Below, one piece after another: positions 56,681 through 64,000 of a stretch of DNA of 64,000 nucleotides. This DNA comes from Amborella trichopoda (taxonomy: Eukaryota > Streptophyta > Magnoliopsida > Amborellales > Amborellaceae), in the NCBI RefSeq assembly GCF_000471905.2, contig NW_006499207.1:3303012-3367011 (forward strand), given 5' to 3'. The translations under genes were made by a program, and so were the position numbers. The notes under the pieces were generated by a model, which saw only the letters and a program-made list of their open reading frames with translations, was not told the DNA's origin and searched no databases. Numbering within the stretch: position 1 is the stretch's first letter; every line of letters begins with the position of its first letter.

Positions 56681-58596
56681 TGGTCGGGGCCTGATTTTCA
56701 CGTCAGTCCTCGCGTGGGGGAGAAAACCTCTCTCGAACAATCGCGGAGGGTCCACAAATGCATGACACTCTTATGTGTGATAGGTACCAACAATGAGCGA
56801 GATTTTGTGGTGGGGGTACGTTCGAGCACTTACCTCACCGTTTGGGGTTCAGGGGACACACCCGGGCGGTTCGCCCTCTTAGAATAATTACGAAGCCCTC
56901 CAACTGTCTACTAGTGCAGTTTGTACATGGACTCTCTTCAGGTTTTCAAAAGATTTCCTCTCTCTCTCTCTCCCTTGTAATGGGGGTTCTGATATCCCTC
57001 TCTATGGTGATTCCCTCAAGGGTGCTGACTGGCTAGTGAAAGAGTGTGGAGGGGATCTGGGAGTTAGAACTCTAGGGTTCTCTCTGAACCACTTGCCTGT
57101 CACGAGCGTGTCTATCGCAAACGCAGGTTACTGCGCAGGGCAGATGACCCTTAGAGGAGAAGAGAGAGGGGCTCGGGATGTGGCCCCGACTTAGGAAAGA
57201 AATAGACTGGGTCAGTGCACTCAGGGGTATTTTCTCACTCTTGAAAGTTTTCTCTCTCCTCTCGTTAGTATTAAGGGTTTAAAAGCAAAAGACGAGTGAA
57301 AACAAACATTATGCCTCTATTTTAGTGATGAATAATCCGTTCTTTTACAAATGATTTAAGCTTGTTTATATAGAGAACTCACCGAACATGGGTAAATGCT
57401 AAAAAAATAAGCTTAATTACAATTAAAGAAATTAGAATAAAATCCTGAAATTAGGTACAATGACCAAAATGCCCCAAAAACCTTTCATGCCAATGACAAA
57501 ACCATACCTGCCTGAGGGTCCTTTCGCCATTACCAGATCTTGGAAGCTTTTCTTAAAACTTTTAGTCATGGTTCAATCAATTTATTGTTATATCCTTAGT
57601 GCTTGTTCAACTCTAAGAATTTTGATGGCCTTTAATCGTGCTGATGCAGTCTTTTCCCACGGGGTGAAAGTCCAGCCTGATTCATGAACTGTGATCACTA
57701 ATGTCATTCGACTTGTGATGCTATGAGTCTTTGTTTTGCTTGCAGACGAAAGAGGAGACTATCATAGTCATTTGGCACCAAGTTTGGTTTGTTTGATCTT
57801 CATTTGCGACAGTTCCTAATTTGGGAGGTCACCGAAAAAGGATTTCGAAGGCCGAGCGGACTTGCTTTTCCTGTAACCTTGGGATTTGTGCTTATCAAAC
57901 CTTGAATCAAGTACCGAAGTTATACTAGTTTGCAGCTCTTCAAGAGGTGGTTGCATTGAACTCGATTTCATAATGATCTGATGTGCAAATCTTGAGCTGT
58001 ACTTTACGAGGTTCGAGATGTCTTCTTCTTAAAACCCTGATTTTTGTGGTTTTATGCTCAAATTCTTTTTAGAAAAAGTTCAACTCTAAGCCACGCCACT
58101 GTGCATGCTCTTGATCAAAATGACAGAGTTGCCGGGATCTAGAACATTTCCAAGTTTGAGCTTTTTCTAGTTTTAGACAATTGTTCTGTGGGTCCCTGAA
58201 ATCCCTCTCGAGATGTGACATTGTAGTCTCTATGCTTGGGGACTGGTTCAGTGAAGCCGCACTGCGATAGTGTAAAACTTACTCGTTTTGAGGCAGTTTG
58301 GGCGTAAACCCCTTTTGGATGGTTTGATTGAGCCCAAAATTGGTCCTCGGGGGTTTTTGGACATTCTGAATTCGACGGTTGTAGTCTAGTACTGTTCTAT
58401 AGCCTCTAGAAAAGGGTTAAAGTTGTAAGGTGCTTCCTTAGTATGACAACACTCTTCCCAGGTTGTCTAGTTTGAGGCTTATTTTGTAGTACAATTTCAG
58501 TCTGTCAGTGCCTCGAGTACTAGTTGAACCGAGTTGTCATTGGCTCTCTCCTTCTTCATGTGAGGGACATAAGTAGATCAAAAATGACGTCCAATA
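56681..58596 (-). mobile_element. 5' LTR of element F
   Basis: 1916 bp. The PBS end is TGGTCGGGGCC on the plus strand (minus ..CCCCGACCA). The other end reads aaaaatgacgtccaata, parallel to gaaaaatgtgttcaagca in copy 2 with the terminal CA changed to TA. U5 and the TATA region resemble the B LTR; the outer ~800 bases resemble the C-type LTRs (gaagccgcactgc, ccaaaattggtcctcggggg). A and B LTR types are therefore branches of one family. The element sits in the pre-RT region of D. Confidence 0.7.
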
Positions 58597-59120
58597 GCTA
58601 TATCTGGATGGAGTTTTCTTTGAGGTTGTTTAACGAGCTTAATGTTGGGGTCAACAACAAGCTTGTGAGTAGCTACTACAGAATCCAAACCCGACATCTT
58701 GTGGTAGTTCCATGAGAACACATCACGGCTAAGGAAAAGGAAGTCTATGTACTTCTCCTTCTCTTTCAGGTGTAAAGATGAATTGAGGAAGGTGGGTCTA
58801 TGATCACCTTCTTCACCCAGATCGATCTCGACTAGCTTGTCAACAATAGCTTACCCTTCGTCTTTAAAATGTCGAGGGGAAAGTTCTACCTCGTCATCAT
58901 TATCAGAATCAGTGTTATTATGGTTGCTCGCAGACGTCATAGCACACTGAACCGTCCACCTCCCTTTATGCATGCTCTTCGAGATGAATTCAAGGGATAT
59001 AATATGCCCAAGTCCTTGAGTTTTGGGCCTCCCATGAGAAACCTTCTCAATGGCTTGAAAAGGGGGCACCATTCCGCTTTCATCATTTAAGCCTTGATTA
59101 GTGGTCGGGTTGTAATACAT
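58597..59120 (-). pseudogene. Pre-RT region of element D
   Basis: Minus-strand remnants between PR and RT: GRPKTQGLGHIISLEFISKS, an Asp/Asn-rich stretch NHNNTDSDNDDEVEL, IVDKLVEIDLGEEGDHRPTF, and LFLSRDVFSWNYHKMSGLDS (58700-58760), the segment that precedes RT in gypsy polyproteins. RT itself is cut off where F is inserted at 58597. Stops and one frame change are present. Confidence 0.7.
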
Positions 59121-59375
59121 GTTTCTTATGATATGATAAGCTTGGGGGCTATAGAGCTTCCTTTGTGGCTTGGAGGTTTCATCGTTCAGGTGGTGGGCGG
59201 GCTTTATATTCTTTTTGGTGCCCTTTCTTGGACTTTTCTTTCAATGGAGGGCTGATTAGACCATTGTCGATTTGGCGCAACATGTCCAACTCAACCTTTA
59301 CTGGTAGCACAAAAGTGAGGCATCACACACCGGATTCAATATGCAAACCTTCGAAAACCCTTATTAGGGCTTCTC

Positions 59376-60080
59376 TTATTCTATGATCATCATTGGAATC
59401 GCTCTCACTTTCTGGTATCTCCACAGATTAGGGATCCGGGCTTTCAAGGTTATAGAATTTAGCATCTGTGAAATGAGACTTGAACAGCCTTCGGTCGGCA
59501 TAAACCGTATGTTGTCTACCCTAGTGGAAGTATTTGAAGCACAGGTGTAGAGTGGAGGGGATGATTCCATTGTCATGCAACAAACGACATCCTAACATAA
59601 TGCTATATGACGCTTCAATTTCTATGACTTGAAATATGGTGTAAGTCTCTAGTTCTCTTGTTCTTAGCTTCAAGCCTTGGATTTTCATGTGCCCTTCCTT
59701 TAAATTCTTGATGTCCATCCCTACTGCCGTCAACGTCCTCAGAGGGAGTACATTTACAGCTATTCCTCTATCTATCATTATTCGATTGACGTAGGTCCAT
59801 GTAGAACTCCGGCTACCTTCAAGGGGAGGTTGTGAGGTCTTGCTCCTAACTATAAATCAACATCCAAGAAAGTGACCGGCATATCATCAATTAGAGTAGC
59901 CAGGTCGATTTCTACTTGATCAACTTCAGCTTAGAACTATTTTGAAGGCGATATTGGACTGTATTAGGGCTGCCCGAAGCTCATTGGATAGCATAAGAGC
60001 ATCATAGACACTTATGGCAGCGGATAGTCTTCTCAAGTGGGATGCTACATTGTAATCGCCAATCTCCCTATCCGTGGATG
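59376..60080 (-). pseudogene. Aspartic protease region of element D
   Basis: Minus strand: ASHLRRLSAAISVYDALMLS (about 59985-60050), then after frame changes the active-site block IMIDRGIAVNVLPLRTLTAV (59705-59785), where the usual DGG is D-R-G, then EASYSIMLGCRLLHDNGIIP and GRQHTVYADRRLFKSHFTDA. The order is the same as in copies 1 and 2 at lower identity, so D is a distinct member of the same lineage. Loss of the Gly after the catalytic Asp would inactivate it. Confidence 0.7.
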
Positions 60081-60083
60081 GTT

Positions 60084-60650
60084 TCACACACCTGCAGCAT
60101 TGGAGGTTTCAGCTTGTATTTTTTTGGCAGGCATAACCTTCTTTGTTGTGGTATCTTTAGGTAGTTTTATCTTAGCAGTCTTTCTCTTAGATCTCAAGGC
60201 TAGTTGCACGACAAGAGGTTCTTGGTTGGCCTCCACCATCCATGTCACGTTCCAGGTCCCCTCAGCGAGTTCATTCACCTCTTTTGGCTCATGAAGGTCA
60301 TTCATCATTAAAGGGCTTGACATGAAGTCTTTCAAGGTGGGATATGGAGGCAAAGCTGGCTGAGTGACTTTATTCACCTCCCTTTCTATTTTTCTATTTA
60401 TCCTATTGGTGCCTTTGCAGGAAGATGGGGCAGCCCCTTCTTCGTGACCTTCTATTATCTGTGATTGAGAAAGCGCCATTTGTAATGCTTTTAAATTGAC
60501 TCTTCTTAAAGCTTCGGCTTGCATTTGTTTCTGTTCCTTCCGGCTAAAATAGGTAGTCCAGCCATTGTCTGTAGCTTCCTCTATGTCAATTGAAGAGTTG
60601 AGGGTCCCGAAATACTTCGAGCACAACTCAAAGAGCTCTGGGGAGGACAC
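60084..60650 (-). pseudogene. gag-PR linker of element D
   Basis: A 188-codon open minus-strand segment. It contains NGWTTYFSRKEQKQMQAEAL, a hydrophilic middle, YPTLKDFMSSPLMMNDLHEP, GTWNVTWMVEANQEPLVVQL and a Lys-rich end RSKRKTAKIKLPKD. It is the longest intact segment of D and leads into PR after a stop. The PTLKDFM motif resembles MPTLQDFILG in the C linker. No enzymatic domain is present. Confidence 0.6.
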
Positions 60651-62300
60651 CCTTTAACTTTCTCTAGAATACGAACTTGATGAACATACCGTTCAGGATG
60701 GGTATGGCCCTTAGAAATAGTCCCATTGTCTATTTTCTCATGTATGAAGTCCTTTATAAGCAATCTTCTAGCCTGTGCGTATAGGAATCATGATATCGGC
60801 AGTACGGCGTACCCTTTGAGGAAGGTTTCCTCCTTGATGCCCTATTTCTTCTCCAAGGGGCTAGGATTCCCATAACAAGGAGTTGATCATACATGCAGGG
60901 TACCATGGTTCTGTGAAAACTATAAAGCCCCTCGTATGATGGATCCCTCACCATCTGCAAGGGCTCACTTTCATGCGTCATAAAAGAGACTACATTAGCT
61001 GCAGCAGTTTCAAAAACTCGCCCCTCTTGTTCATTTTGTTTTCCTTTAGTGATGAGATCTTCAATAATGTCTTTCAAGAGAAAACAATTTGTCACTATGT
61101 GCCCCAACATTTAGTGGTACACAATAATTGGGCTGATCAGTCTGGCCGATTTTATCATGATATTTTGGTGGAGGGAGTGTAATAGTCTCAACCGCCAAGA
61201 GTTTTTCTAATATCTCTAGAACTTGTGCCTTATTGAAGGAATATTCTCTCTCAAGGCATCTCAAAATGTGTTTTCTCCTTCTTTGACCTCCTCGTTCTTA
61301 TCTAGAGGACCGTGGGAAGTCGTAGCTCTTGAGAGGTGGGATAGTTGTTCCTCTTCCCCATTGTGCTACCACAAATATGGTCATAGAGGTCTTGGCTTGC
61401 GTATTCCTGAGCTTGTCTTTATCTGGTGCCCTTATCATGATTACTGGCTTTGGGCCCATACCAAAATTCTACATGAGATTTCCAAGATTCACAGCACTGG
61501 TGACCAACTCACTAAAAGTGTGAGGATTGGAGGTATGCAAAGGTATTGCAATCTCGGGTCTCATATTTTTAATACACGTGTACCTCTTGCATTTCATGAA
61601 GTGGGGTCACCTGCCCACATTGAGGTTTCACCATCGAGTGATATATTGCTGCACTGGTTCGTGAGACCTTTGTTTCGTATTGAGGAGATCAGGCAAATAA
61701 ACATTCCTTTCGGTGTTGTAGAAGTTTGCCATAAATGCTTCCTGCATCTATCTCCATGAGAATATACTCTCAGCGGTTAACCATGAGTACTAAGAAAACT
61801 TCGATTCAGATAATGACTGGACGAACTGCTTCATCAACAAGTACTCATTGTTAGTCATATCTGTACATATAGATATGAAGTGGGCTAAGTGCTGGTGAGG
61901 GGATCCTTGCCCATCAAATTTGGGAAATTTGGGGCGATGGTAGCCCGTAGGGTAACGTGCTTTGTCCACATATGCCGGGTACGGCTTATGGTAGGAATCT
62001 ACTAGTCGTACACTAGGGAAGTGTAGTGATTGCAGGCTTTTTAGAACCAAATCACGCACCATCTCGGCAGTCAAAGCTGTATTGGGGAGGTGAGGAGGCA
62101 ACACCGGTTCACGTTTCGATTCCCATTTGCGGGCTTTGAGGAATGTTGCCAAGAAGGGTAAGCTTGTGCGGTAGCTATTTGGACTGCTCTACAACTTGTG
62201 TCTGGACCTCGGATTCCCTTTGAGCCAGCACAGCTCTTAAGTGCGTCATTTCTTCAGATTGGTTCGGGTCATTTCCCCTACCAACCATCATCACATTCAA
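60651..62300 (-). pseudogene. gag of element D
   Basis: Minus strand. The N-terminus begins near an ATG at about 62290 with a coiled coil (EEMTHLRAVLAQRESEVQTQ), then after a frameshift KPYPAYVDKARYPTGYHRPK (61940-62000), FPKFDGQGSPHQHLAHFISI and the gag capsid core to about 61500. Then come LEILEKLLAVETITLPPPKY, a first knuckle-like YC..HNMLGHIVTNCFLLKDII, and a second YCRYHDSYTHRLEDCL (60755-60805). The paired C/H segments are the nucleocapsid knuckles. At least three frameshifts. The coordinates cover the readable blocks, not one ORF. Confidence 0.75.
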
Positions 62301-62786
62301 ATGGGCTGCTGCTCGAATAGTCCGATGGACTCACTATTCGATATTAGGACATCGGGTTCTTGTAATCTAAAGTGAAGAGCCGAGGTATCCACAGCTATTG
62401 ACGAGGATTTCCTTGCCTTGGCTATACTGCAGGCAACATTCGGGTTTGGAACAACTTACTAGTTCTTGCTTTCACTGTTTGCCTTTTTGGATGGCAGCTT
62501 GATGGGTGGAGGTCCGTCATTAGATGATAGGGACAACACATCATCGAACCACATAGTGATCTTCTCTCCTGCTGTCCCCTTCCTATTGATCGGGGAGCAC
62601 CCTTATCATGTTACATGGCCATACCTCATTAAGATAGTCCCTCGGATCATGTACTATCTCATTAGGCTTTGTGTTTAGGAACCATATCAATGTCTTAATC
62701 ATCGACTCATCATTTGGTCAATTATCCATTTGGGCCCTTTCACAAACATACAAGTTGAGGACCTCTCGCGCATGCTTGAGAATTGC
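62301..62786 (-). other. Upstream region of D gag
   Basis: A minus-strand frame with stops contains DVLSLSSNDGPPPIKLPSKK and SSSIAVDTSALHFRLQEPDV (62350-62540), which reads like decayed protein just before gag. I do not recognise a family. Nothing else is seen. Confidence 0.4.
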
Positions 62787-64000
62787 CTAAGCATACACCT
62801 TTTGAGCTTGCATGTATCTCTTCGACCGTGTTTTGGGGATACATGAAGAATTGTCATCACCTTGAATTAGACGGTGAAAGTCGAGGTCCCATAAACTATC
62901 AACCGTCTGGGGATGATCAGCCCTGAGCGGGTCGATGCCCCGAGTATTGGCACCCACAAGTGGTCGGTTAAGACAATTAGGACATGGGGCGTTGACAACG
63001 TGAGGATGTACAATAGCTAGGCCATGAGCGACATGGTGCGAGCCAGTGAGGTTAGTATCACAAGGTAGACTAACCGCTAGTCGATAGTTGGCATACTTAG
63101 GATGCAAGCCGATGGGGTTGGTAACGCAAGGAAGACCAACCCGGTCAATTGTCAAAGCACTTGTGGCGTGAGCTGGTGGAGTTAGTAACACAAGGAAGGC
63201 TAACCATCAATCGATTATTGGCATACTTAGGATGCGAGCTGGTGGGATTGCTAACACAAGGAAGACCAAGCGTTGGTCTATTGTCAAAGTACTTGGGACA
63301 CGAGCTGGTGGTGTTAGTAACACTAGGAAGGCTGACTGCCAGTCGATTATTGGCATACTTAGGATGCGAGCCGGTGGGGTTGGTAACACAAAGAAGATCA
63401 ACCGATGGTCGATTATTGGCGTACTTGGGACACAGGCCGGTGGGGTTAGTAACACAAGGAAGACTAACCACTGGTTGATTATTGGCGTACTTAGGATGCG
63501 AGCCAGTGGGGTTGGTAACACAAAGGAAGACAAACTGTCTGTCAATTTTCAAAGTACTTGAGCCCTGAGCCAGTGGGGTTAGTATGGTAACACAAGGAAG
63601 AGCAATCACTGGTCGATTGTTAAAGTACTTGGAACGCAAGACGATGGGGTTAGTAACACAAGAAAGACTAACCGCCAGTCGATTATTGGCGTACTTAACA
63701 TGCAAGCCGGTGGGGTTCGTAACACAAGGAGGACCAAACGCTGGTTACCAACCCCCTGTCGATTATTGGCATACTTGGGATGCAAGCCGGTGGGGTTATT
63801 AACACAAGGAAGACTAATTGTTGGTCGATTATTGGTGTATTTAGGATGCGAGTCAGTGGGGTTGGTAACACAAGGAAGACCAACCGCCGGTCTATTATCA
63901 AAGTACTTGGGACATGATCCGGTGGGTTTAGTAATACAAGGAAAACTAACCAATGGTCGATTATTGACGTACTTAAGATGCGAGCCCATGGGATTGATAA
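62787..64000 (-). repeat. 66-bp tandem array encoding a 22-residue repeat
   Basis: From about 63036 to the window end, some fifteen units of 66 bp with ggttagtaacacaaggaaga, gtcgattattggcgtacttag and gatgcgagccggtgg. Some units carry the variant gtcaaagtacttgggacacg in place of gattattggcgtacttag. Because 66 is a multiple of three, one minus-strand frame gives repeats of TNPTGSHPKYANNRLAVSLPCV (ORF 63145-63705, continued in 62787-63191); other frames are open too. Whether it is a translated repeat protein of element D's 5' region or only an array in phase cannot be decided here. It continues beyond 64000. Confidence 0.75.

Noticed and set aside
63036-64000. CRISPR-like array
   Set aside because: Units are contiguous 66-bp tandem copies with no unique spacers, in a plant retrotransposon context.

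Overview
The window is nuclear DNA of a seed plant and is almost entirely nested, decayed LTR retrotransposons. I found no host gene, rRNA, tRNA or CRISPR array. The recognisable proteins are gag, aspartic protease (PR), reverse transcriptase (RT), RNase H and integrase of Ty3/gypsy type. The Tat/Ogre branch is indicated by long LTRs (2-4 kb), a primer binding site resembling the tRNA-Arg type of Ogre elements, satellite-like arrays in the 3' UTR, and an extra antisense ORF. Every coding segment has stops or frameshifts. The species cannot be named from this sequence.

Layout. 1-2670: 3' end (3' UTR arrays plus LTR) of a plus-strand element, H. 2670-6704 and 24368-24956: plus-strand element B (LTR, PBS, gag/linker, PR). 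B is split by copy 1 (6705-24362, minus strand), which has a 5-bp target duplication ATCGA, two ~3-kb LTRs and a 526-base assembly gap. 24957-48212: minus-strand element C (3' LTR, 3' UTR arrays, antisense-gene promoter, integrase, RNase H, RT, gag). C is itself split by copy 2 (35067-42208, duplication ATGGC) and by a 2.9-kb solo LTR (43922-46841, duplication TATGG). 48213-50585: plus-strand remnant E (LTR, 3' UTR, LTR). 50586-53546: 3' UTR and LTR of another plus-strand element. 53552-55815: minus-strand remnant G. 55816-58596: 5' LTR, PBS and leader of minus-strand element F, lying inside minus-strand element D (58597-62300; gag, PR, pre-RT). 62787-64000: an in-frame 66-bp array running off the window.

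The most interesting system is the pair formed by copies 1 and 2. Both encode gag and PR on the minus strand but no RT, RNase H or integrase. Both carry a convergent plus-strand ORF with an acidic middle, a helical domain and a C-terminal coiled coil. In copy 1 this ORF lies downstream of its own TATA box, and element C has a TATA box at the same relative place. The LTRs match those of C, which still has pol remnants, so copies 1 and 2 look like a non-autonomous subfamily that would depend on C-like partners. Antisense ORFs and 3' UTR satellites are already known in Tat-lineage elements, so the class is not new. The independent promoter and the exchange of arrays next to it deserve checking.
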